Counted from the stretch's first letter, positions 26,159 through 35,620 are shown. The stretch: 51,110 nt of DNA from Pararhodospirillum photometricum DSM 122 (GCF_000284415.1 NC_017059.1:2453379-2504488), one strand, 5' to 3'. Numbers and translations are program-made. Notes: a model not told the origin generated them from the letters alone.

Positions 26159-26818
26159 ATGCGGGTTTTGGTCGTCGAGGATGAACCGACCCTGGCCGCT
26201 TCCCTGGCCCGGGTGCTGGAACGCGCCGGCTTTGTGGTCGATGTCGCGCCCGATGGGGAAGAGGGGCACTTTCTCGGCGATACCGAGCCCTATGACGCCG
26301 TGGTTCTCGACCTTGGCCTGCCCCGCCTCGACGGGGTCGGCGTGCTGCGGCGCTGGCGGGCCGACGGGCGGAGCATGCCTGTCCTGATCCTTACGGCGCG
26401 TGGCGGCTGGGCGGAGAAAGTGGCGGGGTTCGAGGCCGGCGCCGATGATTTTCTGGCCAAGCCCTTCGAGATGGAGGAGGTGATCTATCGCCTGAAGGCC
26501 CTGATTCGGCGGGCCAGCGGCCATGGCGCCACCACCTTGACCGTGGGTCCGCTGCGCTACGACACCTTGTCGGGCAAGGCCTGGGTGGACGGGGTGCCCT
26601 TGGATCTGACGGCCCAGGAGGGGCGCATCCTTTCTTACCTATTGCACCACGCCGGTCGGCCGGTGAGCCGCACCGAGATCATCGAACACGTTTACGATCG
26701 GGATTTCGATAGTGATTCCAACGTGATCGACGTCCTGATCGGGCGCCTGCGCCGCAAGCTCGGGGCGCCCCTGATCCACACCGTGCGCGGTCTGGGCTAC
26801 TGTCTGGAGGCCCGATGA
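26159..26818 (+). CDS. OmpR-family response regulator
   Basis: 219 aa. The receiver domain has acidic EDE at 7-9, phospho-acceptor Asp51 in AVVLDLGLP, Thr in LILTARGG and Lys in FLAKPFE. The C-terminal winged helix has LTAQEGRILSYLLHHAGRPV and VIDVLIGRLRRKLG, of the PhoP/OmpR type. It starts at the ATG directly after the PepSY stop and overlaps the kinase gene by 4 bp. Confidence 0.93.
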   Translation: MRVLVVEDEPTLAASLARVLERAGFVVDVAPDGEEGHFLGDTEPYDAVVLDLGLPRLDGVGVLRRWRADGRSMPVLILTARGGWAEKVAGFEAGADDFLAKPFEMEEVIYRLKALIRRASGHGATTLTVGPLRYDTLSGKAWVDGVPLDLTAQEGRILSYLLHHAGRPVSRTEIIEHVYDRDFDSDSNVIDVLIGRLRRKLGAPLIHTVRGLGYCLEAR

Positions 26819-28143
26819 GCCGGCCTCCTCCCTCGCTGCGCCGGCGTCTGCTGACCTCGGGCGCCGCGTGGCTGCTCACCGCCGTGGCCGGCGCCTATGC
26901 CCTGCTTGATTGGGCGATTGCCGATACCTTGGAGCGGACCTTCCAGGGGCGTCTGGCCCTTGATCTCGAAAGCCTGATTGCCGCCACTGAGGTGACCACC
27001 GCCGGGCAGATCCGTTTGACGCGTGAGCCGCCCAATCCCTTGTTCGCCCGCCCCTATTCCGGCTGGTACTGGCAGATTTCCCACGGCGAAGCCGTGCAGC
27101 GCTCCCGCTCGTTGTGGGATACAGTCCTGCCCACCCAACTGCCGCCCGAGAGCGGCGCCTTGCATACCCACACCGAGGCCGGGCCCGAGGGCCAGCGCAT
27201 CCAGGTGGTCGAGCGCGATATTTTCCTGCCCGATCTGCCGGGGCCGGTTCATGTCCTCATCGCTGCCGAGCGCGATAGTCTGGAGGCCGAAGTGCGGCGC
27301 CTGCGCGTCTTGCTCGGCGGCTGTCTGGTGGTGTTGGCCGGCGGCGTACTCGTGGGGACCGTGGTTCAGGTCCGCTTCGGCCTGTCCCCTGTGCGCAAGG
27401 TCGGGCGGGATCTGGAACGCTTGCGTCAAGCGCCCGACGCCCGCCTGGATTCAGAGCAACCGGGCGAACTGGCGCCCTTGGTGCGGGCTCTCAACAGCGT
27501 TCTCGACCACGACGCCGATCTGATCGCCCGCGCCCGCGCCCACGTCGGCAACCTCGCCCACGGTCTGAAAACCCCGCTTGCCGTGTTGCGGGCTGCGACC
27601 GAGGAAGGCGAGAGCGTGCCGGCCGAGGTTGTGCGGAGCGAAATTGCCACCATGCACCGCCTTGTCGAGCGTCATCTGACCCGTGCCCGCGCTGTCACCG
27701 GGTCGGGAAGCGCGCGCGGCTTGCAGGTTTCGGTGCTGGAGAGCGCGCGCCGTCTCAAGGCCACCGTGTTGGCGCTGCATCGCCGCGACCTTCAGGTCGA
27801 GGTCGAAGGGGACGAGGCGGCGCGCTTTGTCGGCGACCCCGATGACCTTTTAGAGATTCTCGGCAATCTGCTGGACAACGCCTGCAAGTGGGCGCGGGCA
27901 CACGTGCGGGTCCAGGGGCGGGTGACGGCCTCCGGGCTGGAGATTGTGGTCGAGGACGATGGGCCCGGGCTGCCCGAAACCGAGCATGAGGGGGTGTTGC
28001 GGCGTGGGGCTCGCTTGGATGACACCAAGCCGGGGCATGGCTTGGGGTTGGATATTGTGAGCGATCTTGTGGCGCTTTATGGCGGGCACTTGACCCTGGC
28101 GCGCTCGGAGTTGGGGGGGCTGGCGGTTTTGGTGCGGTTTTAA
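26815..28143 (+). CDS. Sensor histidine kinase (PhoQ/QseC-like)
   Basis: 442 aa. TM1 (about 13-33), a periplasmic domain of about 130 residues, TM2 (about 165-186), a HAMP-like linker, the dimerisation helix with phospho-acceptor His249 in NLAHGLKTPLAVL, and an HATPase domain with N-box LGNLLDNACKWA, EDDGPGLP and GHGLGLDIV. The HGLKTPL form is typical of PhoQ-like kinases. Its signal is unknown; the metal-binding look of the PepSY partner suggests cations, as an inference. Confidence 0.92.
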   Translation: MSRPPPSLRRRLLTSGAAWLLTAVAGAYALLDWAIADTLERTFQGRLALDLESLIAATEVTTAGQIRLTREPPNPLFARPYSGWYWQISHGEAVQRSRSLWDTVLPTQLPPESGALHTHTEAGPEGQRIQVVERDIFLPDLPGPVHVLIAAERDSLEAEVRRLRVLLGGCLVVLAGGVLVGTVVQVRFGLSPVRKVGRDLERLRQAPDARLDSEQPGELAPLVRALNSVLDHDADLIARARAHVGNLAHGLKTPLAVLRAATEEGESVPAEVVRSEIATMHRLVERHLTRARAVTGSGSARGLQVSVLESARRLKATVLALHRRDLQVEVEGDEAARFVGDPDDLLEILGNLLDNACKWARAHVRVQGRVTASGLEIVVEDDGPGLPETEHEGVLRRGARLDDTKPGHGLGLDIVSDLVALYGGHLTLARSELGGLAVLVRF

Positions 28144-28144
28144 G

Positions 28145-28192
28145 GGAAAATAAGGAAGGCCGGAGAGGCGGGGCCTCCCCAGACCCCTCTGT
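28145..28192 (+). repeat. Stop-associated palindrome (copy C)
   Basis: AAGGAAGGCCGGAGAGGC, GG and GCCTCCCCAGACCCCTC follow the kinase stop in the sense direction; the stem GAGAGGC/GCCTCCC is slightly imperfect. Confidence 0.7.
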
Positions 28193-28199
28193 TCCAGAG

Positions 28200-28661
28200 T
28201 TAGAGGGTGCAGACATCGACCCAGGTGGCGGTGGTGATCTGGGCGAGGCGATCAGGGGAAATGCGCAGGGCGGCATGGAGGTCGCCGGCGGCCGGGACCA
28301 CCTCGGTGAAATCCTTCAGGCTGATATCGCAGTAGATCGGCAGGGGGGTCGCTAGGCCGAAGGGACAGACGCCGCCGACCGGATGCCCGGTCAGGTCAAG
28401 GGCTTCTTCCGGCGATAGCATGCGGATCTTGCCGCCAAACTGGGCCTTGGCTTTTTTGTTGTCGATCCGGGCATCGCCCCGGGCCACCAGCAAGAAAGCC
28501 GTCTCGCCCTGGCGAAACGACAGGGTTTTGGCGATCTGGCCGGGCTCCACCCCATGGGCCGCCGCCGCCAGGGCCACCGTTGCCGTGCTTGTGTCCATTT
28601 CCAAGATAGCGATGTCAGGGGCGTGTTCTGCCAGGAACGCGCGAACCGACTCCAGACTCAT
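28200..28661 (-). CDS. YbaK/EbsC-family aminoacyl-tRNA deacylase
   Basis: 153 aa from ATG 28661, with AAGGA about 8 bp upstream. It has the YbaK/ProX fold: the conserved Lys in QIAKTLSFRQ, the nucleotide/aminoacyl pocket FLLVARGDARIDNKKAKAQF, and the GHPVGGVCPFGL loop characteristic of the family. These enzymes hydrolyse mischarged tRNAs such as Cys- or Ala-tRNA(Pro). It is monocistronic, convergent with the upstream kinase gene, and lies between two stop-associated palindromes. Confidence 0.9.
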   Translation of the reverse strand: MSLESVRAFLAEHAPDIAILEMDTSTATVALAAAAHGVEPGQIAKTLSFRQGETAFLLVARGDARIDNKKAKAQFGGKIRMLSPEEALDLTGHPVGGVCPFGLATPLPIYCDISLKDFTEVVPAAGDLHAALRISPDRLAQITTATWVDVCTL

Positions 28662-28734
28662 GACATGTTTCCTTGCGTGTGAATTCCCGCAAGGGCTGTT
28701 GTACCCCCCGCCTTGCCCCAGGTCCAGCCGCAGG

Positions 28735-28780
28735 GAGGGAGGGGTCTGGGGAGGCTGCCGCCTCCCCAGCCTTGCTTCTG
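28735..28780 (-). repeat. Stop-associated palindrome (copy D)
   Basis: On the minus strand AAGGCTGGGGAGGC, a short loop and GCCTCCCCAGACCCCTC follow the cysNC stop; stem CTGGGGAGGC/GCCTCCCCAG is perfect. Confidence 0.75.
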
Positions 28781-28782
28781 CG

Positions 28783-30720
28783 TCAAGCGATCCCACGCTC
28801 CTGAAGATACACAATAACCCGCTCGGCCAGCGCCGCCGCGTCTTCCAAGCCGGCATCCAAGTGCAACTCGGGCGCCTCCGGTGGCTCGTAGGTGCTGTCG
28901 ATCCCGGTGAAGCCCGGCAGCTTGCCGGCCCGCGCCTTGGCATAGAGCCCCTTGGGATCGCGCGCCTCGCACACCGCCAGCGGGGCATCAACAAACACCT
29001 CGATGAACTCGCCCGGCCCCATCAGGCCCCGCGCCAAGCGCCGGTCCTCGCGAAACGGCGAGATGAAACTGACCAAGGTAATCAACCCCGCCTCAGTCAT
29101 CAGCTTGGCGACCTCGGCCACCCGACGAATGTTCTCGGTGCGGTCGGCATCATCGAAGCCCAGGTCGCGGTTGAGGCCGTGGCGCACCGCGTCGCCGTCC
29201 AGGCTCATGGTCCGCCGCCCCAGGGCATGCAGGCGTTGCTCGACCAGATCGGCCACCGTGGACTTGCCGGCCCCGGACAGGCCGGTGAACCAGATCACCA
29301 CGGGCTGCTGGCCATTGGCGCGGGCGCGCGCGGTTTTGTCCACCTTCATCGGATGGCGGTGCAAGTCGGTCGCGCGCGCCTGGGCAAAGTCGATCATGCC
29401 GCAGGCCAAGGTGGCGTTGCTGTGGCGATCGATCAAGATGAACCCGCCCAAGGCCCGGTTGTCGGCATAGGGCTCGAAAGGCAGGGGCCGGTCGAGGTGC
29501 AAGGTGCACACGGCCACGTCGTTGAGTTCCAGATGGCGGGCCGGGGTGTGCTCCAAGGTGTTGATGTTCACCCGGTGATGCAAGACGCTCACCGTGGCGC
29601 CTACCGTGGCCGTGCCCAGACGTAACAAGAACGACTGCCCCGGAGCCAGGGAGGGCTCGGCCAGCCAGACCACATGGGCGACCACGTCCTCGGCCACCAC
29701 CGGCCGGGCCTCGGCGGCGGCCAGCACGTCGCCGCGCGCCACATCGATCTCGTCGGCCAACACCAAGGTCACGGCGTCGCCGGCCTGGGCGCGCTCCAAG
29801 TCGCCGTCTTGGGTGACGAGGCGGGCGACCTTGGTGGTGCGGCCCGAGGGGAGGACCACCACCTTGTCGCCGGGGCGAACCACACCGCTGACCAAGGTGC
29901 CGGAAAAACCGCGAAACGAGGCATCAGGGCGGTTGACCCATTGCACCGGCAAGCGCCAGGGGTGGTTGGTTTCGTCGCCGCTCACGTCCACCGTTTCCAG
30001 GTGGCCCAGCAAGGTGGGGCCGCTGTACCAGGGCAGGGCGGGCGAGGGCCGGGTCACGTTGTCGCCCAGCAGGGCCGAGACCGGAATGCACGTGACATGG
30101 GAGATGCCCAGTTGGGCGGCGAAGGCCTTGAAGTCGCGGGCAATGGCCGTGAACGTGGCTTCGTCCCAGCCCACCAGATCCATTTTGTTGACCGCCAGGA
30201 CCACGTGGCGGATGCCCAGCAGGGACACGATGGTGGCGTGGCGCCGGGTTTGGGTCAAAACCCCCTTGCGGGCGTCGGCCAGCAACACCGCCACCTCGGC
30301 GGTCGAGGCGCCGGTGGCCATGTTGCGCGTATACTGTTCGTGCCCCGGGGTGTCGGCGACGATGAAGCTGCGCTTTTCGGTCGCGAAGTAGCGATAGGCC
30401 ACGTCGATGGTGATGCCCTGCTCGCGTTCGGCGGTCAAGCCATCGACCAGCAAGGCGAGGTCCAGATGGCCCGTGCCCGTCGTGCCGAAACGGGCCGACT
30501 CCTCGGCCAGGGACGACATCTGATCGTCGAACAAGGCCTTGCTGTCGTAGAGCAAGCGGCCGATCAGGCTCGACTTGCCGTCATCGACCGAGCCGCAGGT
30601 CAGAAAGCGCAAAAGGGTTTTCGTCTCGCGGGCCCGCAGGCGGGCTTCCACGTCGGCGACGAAATCGGCGGCCATGCTGTCGGTCTCCGGCTGCGAAGGG
30701 CTTAGGCTCGCGTCGAGCAT
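28783..30720 (-). CDS. cysNC: Bifunctional sulfate adenylyltransferase subunit 1 / APS kinase
   Basis: 645 aa. The N-terminal CysN GTPase has G1 [19 protein letters not shown]3 [12 protein letters not shown] and G4 NKMDLVGW, followed by two beta-barrel domains. A C-terminal APS kinase has its P-loop GLSGAGKST at 480-488 and ISPFREDR plus [10 protein letters not shown]. With CysD it makes APS from sulfate and ATP, then phosphorylates it to PAPS. The start overlaps the cysD stop (TGATG). The fusion is the usual form in alphaproteobacteria. It supplies sulfate assimilation; I see no sequence link to the DNA-modification region of the window. Confidence 0.95.
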   Translation of the reverse strand: MLDASLSPSQPETDSMAADFVADVEARLRARETKTLLRFLTCGSVDDGKSSLIGRLLYDSKALFDDQMSSLAEESARFGTTGTGHLDLALLVDGLTAEREQGITIDVAYRYFATEKRSFIVADTPGHEQYTRNMATGASTAEVAVLLADARKGVLTQTRRHATIVSLLGIRHVVLAVNKMDLVGWDEATFTAIARDFKAFAAQLGISHVTCIPVSALLGDNVTRPSPALPWYSGPTLLGHLETVDVSGDETNHPWRLPVQWVNRPDASFRGFSGTLVSGVVRPGDKVVVLPSGRTTKVARLVTQDGDLERAQAGDAVTLVLADEIDVARGDVLAAAEARPVVAEDVVAHVVWLAEPSLAPGQSFLLRLGTATVGATVSVLHHRVNINTLEHTPARHLELNDVAVCTLHLDRPLPFEPYADNRALGGFILIDRHSNATLACGMIDFAQARATDLHRHPMKVDKTARARANGQQPVVIWFTGLSGAGKSTVADLVEQRLHALGRRTMSLDGDAVRHGLNRDLGFDDADRTENIRRVAEVAKLMTEAGLITLVSFISPFREDRRLARGLMGPGEFIEVFVDAPLAVCEARDPKGLYAKARAGKLPGFTGIDSTYEPPEAPELHLDAGLEDAAALAERVIVYLQERGIA

Positions 30721-31649
30721 CAGAAGTACCCCTCCTGCTTTTTCATCTCCATCGAAGCGCCGTTATCGCGATCAATCAATCGCCCCTGGCGTTCGCTGGT
30801 GGTGGTGCGCATCATCTCGGAAATGACCCCGGCCAGCGTATCGGCCCGGCTTTCTACAGCGCCAGTCAAGGGGTAGCAGCCCAAGGTGCGGAAGCGGACC
30901 CAGCGCTCCTCGGGGACTTCGCCGGCCTGAAGGGGGAAGCGGTCATCGTCCACCATCAGCAAGGTCCCGTTGCGCTCGACCACCGGGCGGGGGCGGGCCA
31001 AATACAGTTCGGGGATGGGGATATTTTCCTGGTAGATGTATTGCCAGATGTCAAACTCGGTCCAGTTGCTCAAGGGGAACACGCGCACGCTTTCTCCCGG
31101 CGCCACCCGGCCATTGTAGAGCGACCAGAGTTCGGGGCGCTGGGCGCGCGGATCCCAGCGGTGGCTGGCCGAGCGGAAGGAGAAGACACGTTCCTTGGCC
31201 CGCGACTTTTCCTCATCGCGGCGCGCTCCGCCAAAGGCCGCATCGAAGCCGTGAAGGTCGAGGGCTTGCTTGAGGGCCTGGGTTTTCATGATGTCGGTGT
31301 GCACGCCGGAACCATGCACGAAGGGATTGATGCCCTTGGCGGCGCCCTCGGGATTGACGTGGACCAGCAGGTTAAGACCCAGGTCGCTGGCCCGCTGATC
31401 GCGAAAGGCGATCATCTCGCGGAACTTCCAGGTCGTGTCCACGTGCAGCAGCGGAAACGGCGGCCGCGCCGGGTAAAACGCCTTCATGGCCAGATGCAGC
31501 ATGACGCTGCTGTCCTTGCCGATGGAATAGAGCATGACGGGCTTGCGGGCCTGAGCGGCGACTTCGCGCAGGATGTAAATGCTCTCTGCTTCCAGGCGCT
31601 GGAGATGCGAGCGGGAGGTCGATTTGGTGACAAAGGGAACCACGGTCAT
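30720..31649 (-). CDS. cysD: Sulfate adenylyltransferase subunit 2
   Basis: 309 aa PP-loop ATPase. The [18 protein letters not shown]-loop near residue 42 binds ATP, and [17 protein letters not shown] and [15 protein letters not shown] are highly conserved CysD stretches. It adenylates sulfate together with CysN. It is the first gene of the cysD-cysNC pair. The 222 bp between it and ilvE hold a composite repeat (31720-31846). Confidence 0.95.
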   Translation of the reverse strand: MTVVPFVTKSTSRSHLQRLEAESIYILREVAAQARKPVMLYSIGKDSSVMLHLAMKAFYPARPPFPLLHVDTTWKFREMIAFRDQRASDLGLNLLVHVNPEGAAKGINPFVHGSGVHTDIMKTQALKQALDLHGFDAAFGGARRDEEKSRAKERVFSFRSASHRWDPRAQRPELWSLYNGRVAPGESVRVFPLSNWTEFDIWQYIYQENIPIPELYLARPRPVVERNGTLLMVDDDRFPLQAGEVPEERWVRFRTLGCYPLTGAVESRADTLAGVISEMMRTTTSERQGRLIDRDNGASMEMKKQEGYF

Positions 31650-31719
31650 TTTTGTCCCTCCGGACGGTCTCTTCTTGTCTGAGCGGCGGGGGAGAGGTCG
31701 GGCTGACGCCCGATTTTTT

Positions 31720-31846
31720 GGGGCGATGCCCCAAACCCCCTTAAAAGCGCGCTTTTCAAAAGGGAGGGGGAAGGGAGGGCCATGAACAGAAGAAAAAGGG
31801 GGTCTGGGGCATCGCCCCAGGCGGGGCCCGGGGCGGCAGCCCCGCG
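31720..31846 (-). repeat. Composite intergenic repeat element, copy 2
   Basis: It lies past the ilvE stop on the minus strand. In that direction it holds hairpin CGGGGCTGCCGCCCCG, hairpin CTGGGGCGATGCCCCAG, a pyrimidine-rich stretch, the small palindrome AAAAGCGCGCTTTT (31743-31756), then an inverted copy of the second hairpin (31720-31732). The whole is thus a long imperfect palindrome with about 45 extra bases in one arm. It shares its core with 23090-23275. Confidence 0.8.
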
Positions 31847-31871
31847 TGGCTGCGTCTAATGCTCCCTCCGA

Positions 31872-32744
31872 TTAGGCACGAACTTCAGCGTCGTAATCGG
31901 CGATCAGGGCTTTGGTGACGTCGCCCGGGGTAAAGGTGTACTGATCGATGGACCCGACCGGAGTGATCTCGGCCGCCGTTCCGGTGAGGAAGACTTCATC
32001 GGCGTTGGCCAACTCGCTCGGCATGATCGGGCGTTCGATGACTTCCAGGCCGCGCCGACGGGCGAGATCGATGACGGTGCGCCGGGTGATGCCGTCCAAG
32101 AAGCAATCGGGGACGGGGGTATGGAGGGCGCCCTTCATGACCAGGAAGATGTTGGCGCCGGTCGCCTCGGCGATGCGGCCGCGATAGTCAAGCATCAAGG
32201 CGTCGTGGAAACCGTCGTTTTCCGCCTGATGCTTGGACAAGGTGCAGATCATGTAGAGACCGGCGGCCTTGGAGCGGGACGGCGCGGTATCGGGGGCCGG
32301 GCGGCGCCAACGCGACGTGGTGAGGCGGATGCCCTTCATGCGTGCTTCTGGCGAGAAGTAGGAGGGCCACACCCAACAGGCAATGGCGACGTTGATCCGC
32401 GTCTGCTGGGCCGCCACGCCCATCATCTCGGAGCCACGCCACGCGACGGGGCGCACATAGCCATCGACAATGGTGTTGGCTTCAAGCACCTTCATGGTGG
32501 CGTCGTTCAGTTCTTGCGTCGAATACGGCACCTCGAAGCCCAGGATGGCCCCGGACTCGCGCAGCCGCTCGCTGTGCTCGGTCAGCTTAAAGACCTTGCC
32601 ATTGTAAACCCGCTCGCCTTCGAAGACACTGCTGGCGTAGTGCAGGGCGTGGGTCAGCACATGCACCTTCGCCTCGCGCCACGGGATCAAGGTGCCGTTA
32701 AACCAGATGAAACCGTCGCGGTCGTCGAACGGGATCAGAGACAT
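31872..32744 (-). CDS. ilvE: Branched-chain amino acid aminotransferase (class IV)
   Basis: 290 aa PLP enzyme. It begins FIWFNGTLIPWREAKVHVLT and HYASSVFEGERVY, and the PLP Lys lies in SRSKAAGLYMICTLSKHQA. The C-terminal GRIAEATGANIFLV and DGITRRTVIDLARRRG match IlvE-type class IV transaminases, which make leucine, isoleucine and valine from keto acids. It is divergent from the MarR gene. On the minus strand a TTGACA about 125 bp upstream, with a weak TACGTT -10 box at 18 bp, may be its promoter. Confidence 0.93.
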   Translation of the reverse strand: MSLIPFDDRDGFIWFNGTLIPWREAKVHVLTHALHYASSVFEGERVYNGKVFKLTEHSERLRESGAILGFEVPYSTQELNDATMKVLEANTIVDGYVRPVAWRGSEMMGVAAQQTRINVAIACWVWPSYFSPEARMKGIRLTTSRWRRPAPDTAPSRSKAAGLYMICTLSKHQAENDGFHDALMLDYRGRIAEATGANIFLVMKGALHTPVPDCFLDGITRRTVIDLARRRGLEVIERPIMPSELANADEVFLTGTAAEITPVGSIDQYTFTPGDVTKALIADYDAEVRA

Positions 32745-32928
32745 GGGAACCGACCTTTCCTACAGTAAGGAGGAGATTTGCCGGCGGTCCGCACACGGGA
32801 GGGCCGGGGAATGGGGTTTTATTTCTTGCTGACACCACGAAACGTAACATCCTTCCCCGAACTATGTCAACAAGGCTGACCAATATGGCAGGGTTGCCAA
32901 GAACGCCGGTCCGGCGAGGATCGCGCCG

Positions 32929-33435
32929 ATGAGTGAAGTGAAAAGTGGACCCAACCCCTTGTTTTTGCGCGAGGAAGAACTGCGCCAAGGGATCGAGATG
33001 CTGTTTTTCGCCTACCGGGACTTTACCAGTGAGGCCGATGCCATGCTGGTCAAGCACAAGTTTGGCAGAGCCCATCATCGGGCTATCTACTTTGTCGGGC
33101 GCCACCCCCGCATCAGCGTCACCGATCTGCTGGGGATTCTCGGGATCACCAAGCAGAGCCTGTCGCGGGTGCTTTCTCAGCTTATCGAGGAAGAACTTAT
33201 CGTTCAACATCGAGGGTTGCGGGACGGCCGCCAACGCCTGCTCGAACTGACGGAAAAAGGCGTGGAGCTGGAACGCCAACTCACCGAAGCCCAGCGCCGA
33301 CGCTTTGCCCGCGCCTATCGCGAAGCCGGCGCCGAAGCGGTGGAGGGCTTTCGCAAGGTCATGATGGGCATGATCGACGGTCCGGCTCGCGAGCGTTTCG
33401 CGCCACCGCCGCCCGGCCCCGGAGAGCGCTCGTGA
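32929..33435 (+). CDS. MarR-family regulator, PetP-like
   Basis: 168 aa. The winged helix covers about 45-120, with RAIYFVGRHPRISVTDLLGI, recognition helix ITKQSLSRVLSQLIEE and wing RDGRQRLLELTEKG. Its arrangement, with an OmpR-type regulator starting inside its stop codon, matches petP-petR of Rhodobacter, where PetP is MarR-like. I infer orthology from context and pattern. Its start codon is ATG 32929. The intergenic region with ilvE probably carries both promoters. Confidence 0.85.
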   Translation: MSEVKSGPNPLFLREEELRQGIEMLFFAYRDFTSEADAMLVKHKFGRAHHRAIYFVGRHPRISVTDLLGILGITKQSLSRVLSQLIEEELIVQHRGLRDGRQRLLELTEKGVELERQLTEAQRRRFARAYREAGAEAVEGFRKVMMGMIDGPARERFAPPPPGPGERS

Positions 33436-34148
33436 CCGCTTCAGACGCGGTTGCGCCGTCTCCTCACGTTCTTGTGGTGGATGACGACCCTCGGCTGGCC
33501 AGCTTGCTCGGCCGCTTTTTGAGCGGCAACGGCTTTGTGGTAAGCACGGCCGCCGACGCCGAGGCGGCCCGCCAGCACCTGGGCTTGATGTGCTTTGACC
33601 TCCTCATCATCGACGTCATGATGCCGGGCGAGGACGGTTTGTCCCTGACCCGCGCGGTACGGACCACCTCGTCGGTGCCCATCTTGATGCTCACCGCCCG
33701 GGGCCAGACCGACGACCGGGTGTTGGGTCTGGAATCCGGGGCCGACGACTACCTAGCCAAACCCTTCGACCCGCGCGAACTGTTGCTCCGGGTGCGGGGG
33801 TTGCTGCGCCGGATGCGGGAAACCCCGGAGCCCCCGGCGTCGGCGGCCCCGACCGGTGGCTTGCCGCTGGGCGCCTATGTGTTCGACCTAGAGCGCCAGG
33901 AGCTGCGCCGGGGCGAGGCGCCGGTGCACCTGACCACGGGGGAGCTTGCGCTCCTGCGGGTGTTGGCCGAACGGCGGGGCGAGGCCCTGAGCCGCGAGGA
34001 TCTGGCTGCCCTGACCGGGGCCGAGGGCAACCCGCGTGCGATTGACGTTCAAGTGACGCGGCTTCGCAAAAAGATCGACGACGACCCCCGAGCCCCCCGG
34101 TATCTGCGCACCGTGCGCGGCAAGGGCTACCAACTGACCCCCGGATAA
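33432..34148 (+). CDS. OmpR-family response regulator, PetR-like
   Basis: 238 aa from GTG 33432, overlapping the MarR gene by 4 bp. The receiver has DDD at 17-19, phospho-Asp61 in LLIIDVMMPGEDG, Thr in LMLTARGQ and Lys in YLAKPFD. The C-terminal winged helix has LTTGELALLRVLAERRGEAL and IDVQVTRLRKKID. In Rhodobacter, PetR is associated with expression of photosynthetic or respiratory electron-transfer genes; here that role is inferred only from the pairing with a MarR protein. Confidence 0.9.
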   Translation: MTASDAVAPSPHVLVVDDDPRLASLLGRFLSGNGFVVSTAADAEAARQHLGLMCFDLLIIDVMMPGEDGLSLTRAVRTTSSVPILMLTARGQTDDRVLGLESGADDYLAKPFDPRELLLRVRGLLRRMRETPEPPASAAPTGGLPLGAYVFDLERQELRRGEAPVHLTTGELALLRVLAERRGEALSREDLAALTGAEGNPRAIDVQVTRLRKKIDDDPRAPRYLRTVRGKGYQLTPG

Positions 34149-34154
34149 GCTGTT

Positions 34155-35576
34155 TTGGATCCTCTGCCCTACGCCCCTCACGAACAGCCCCGCCCGCGTC
34201 GCCCCCGCCTGTCCTGGCCCTACCGCCTGCTGCGGCTTGATGTCGCGGGCTTACGCCCCCTGGCCCGGGGCTTGCGCGCGGTGTTGCCCAAGAGCCTGAT
34301 GGGCCGATCGCTGCTGATCATCGTCACCCCCTTGATCGGCCTTCAGGTCATCACCGCCACGATCTTTTTTGACCGCCACTGGGACACCATGAGCCGGCGC
34401 ATGCACGATGCGGTGGCCTCCGAAGTCGGGGTGGTGGTCGATTTCATGGGGCAACACCCCGACCCCTCAAGCCGCGAGTGGCTGTATGCCCTGGTGCACG
34501 TGCGCCAGCAGCTCCGCATGCGCTTTCATCCCGGCGCCACCTTGCCCGCCACGCCCCCCCCGGCCCAGGACGAGGATTTTGTCGCGCGCCTGCTCCACGA
34601 AACCCTGATCACCCACACCGGCCGGCCCAACCATGTGGACGTGGTCGATGAGCGAACCTTAAGCGTGCGCCTGCAAACCAGCGATGGGGTTTTGGAGGTC
34701 AACGTCCCGCGCAAACGGCTGTTCAGTGTCACCACCTATATCTTTATCGGCTGGATGATTGCCTCATCGCTGATCTTGTTTGCCGTGGCGGTGTTGTTCA
34801 TGCGCAATCAGGTGAAGCCGATCCGCCGGCTGGCCGAAGCGGCCGATGCCCTGGGCAAGGGCCGCGATGTCGCCGAGTTCCATAACCGGGGGGCGACCGA
34901 GGTACGGCAAGCCGGGTTGGCGTTCATCCGCATGCGCGAGCGCATCCGCCGCCATATTGCCCAACGCACGGAGATGCTGGCCGGGGTCAGTCACGACCTG
35001 CGCACCCCCCTCACCCGCATGCGCCTGCAACTGGCCCTGATGGTCGGGCAAGACGGGGTTGCCGATCTGGAGGAGGACGTGGCCGAGATGGAGCGCCTCG
35101 TCGAGGGCTACCTCGCCTTCGTGCGCGGCGAGAGCGGCGAGGAAACCCGGCCGGTGATCGTCACCGATCTGGTCGAGGCCGTGGTGCAACGCATGCGCCG
35201 CAACGGGGCCTTGATCGACCTTCACATTGAGCAACCCTTGCTCATCCCCCTGAAGCCGAACGCCACCGAGCGCTGCCTGACCAACCTGATCGGCAATGCC
35301 CAACGCTTTGCCGAGCATATCGCGGTGCGGGTTGGCATGCGCGAGGGCACGGTGGAGGTCCTGGTGGATGACGACGGCCCCGGCATCCCGCCCGACCGCC
35401 GCGAGGACGTGTTCCGCGCTTTCTTCCGGCTGGAGACCTCGCGCAACGCTCGCACCGGCGGCACCGGGCTTGGCTTGACGATCGCGCGCGATCTGGTGCG
35501 GACGATGGGGGGTGATATCACCTTGGAAAGCAGCCCGATCGGCGGTCTGCGGGCGCGCGTGCGGTTGCCGCGCTGA
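34155..35576 (+). CDS. EnvZ-like sensor histidine kinase
   Basis: About 473 aa if TTG 34155 is the start; it has no good ribosome site, and a start nearer ATG 34300 (MGRSLLII) is possible. TM1 about 52-72, periplasmic domain, TM2 about 193-216, HAMP about 217-270, phospho-acceptor His280 in MLAGVSHDLRTPLTRMRL, N-box LTNLIGNAQRFA, DDDGPGIP and GTGLGLTIA. It follows the regulator by 6 bp and is presumably its kinase. The stop is followed by palindrome copy E. Confidence 0.9.
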   Translation: MDPLPYAPHEQPRPRRPRLSWPYRLLRLDVAGLRPLARGLRAVLPKSLMGRSLLIIVTPLIGLQVITATIFFDRHWDTMSRRMHDAVASEVGVVVDFMGQHPDPSSREWLYALVHVRQQLRMRFHPGATLPATPPPAQDEDFVARLLHETLITHTGRPNHVDVVDERTLSVRLQTSDGVLEVNVPRKRLFSVTTYIFIGWMIASSLILFAVAVLFMRNQVKPIRRLAEAADALGKGRDVAEFHNRGATEVRQAGLAFIRMRERIRRHIAQRTEMLAGVSHDLRTPLTRMRLQLALMVGQDGVADLEEDVAEMERLVEGYLAFVRGESGEETRPVIVTDLVEAVVQRMRRNGALIDLHIEQPLLIPLKPNATERCLTNLIGNAQRFAEHIAVRVGMREGTVEVLVDDDGPGIPPDRREDVFRAFFRLETSRNARTGGTGLGLTIARDLVRTMGGDITLESSPIGGLRARVRLPR

Positions 35577-35615
35577 CTGCGAAGGCTGGGGAGGCGGGCC
35601 TCCCCAGACCCCTCC
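35577..35615 (+). repeat. Stop-associated palindrome (copy E)
   Basis: GAAGGCTGGGGAGGC, GG and GCCTCCCCAGACCCCTCCGATC follow the kinase stop in the sense direction, reaching to within a few bases of the convergent chemoreceptor stop. Confidence 0.75.
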
Positions 35616-35620
35616 GATCT

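Noticed and set aside
28420..29625. A 401-codon plus-strand frame opposite ybaK and cysNC
   Set aside because: Both strands cannot be coding here, and the minus-strand genes carry full catalytic motifs. The plus-strand product shows none.
28783..31649. A functional link between cysDNC (PAPS supply) and the PAPS-reductase-like enzyme of the defence operon
   Set aside because: DndC-type enzymes take sulfur from cysteine via a desulfurase, not from PAPS. The genes are 19 kb apart, and cysDNC is a standard assimilation operon.
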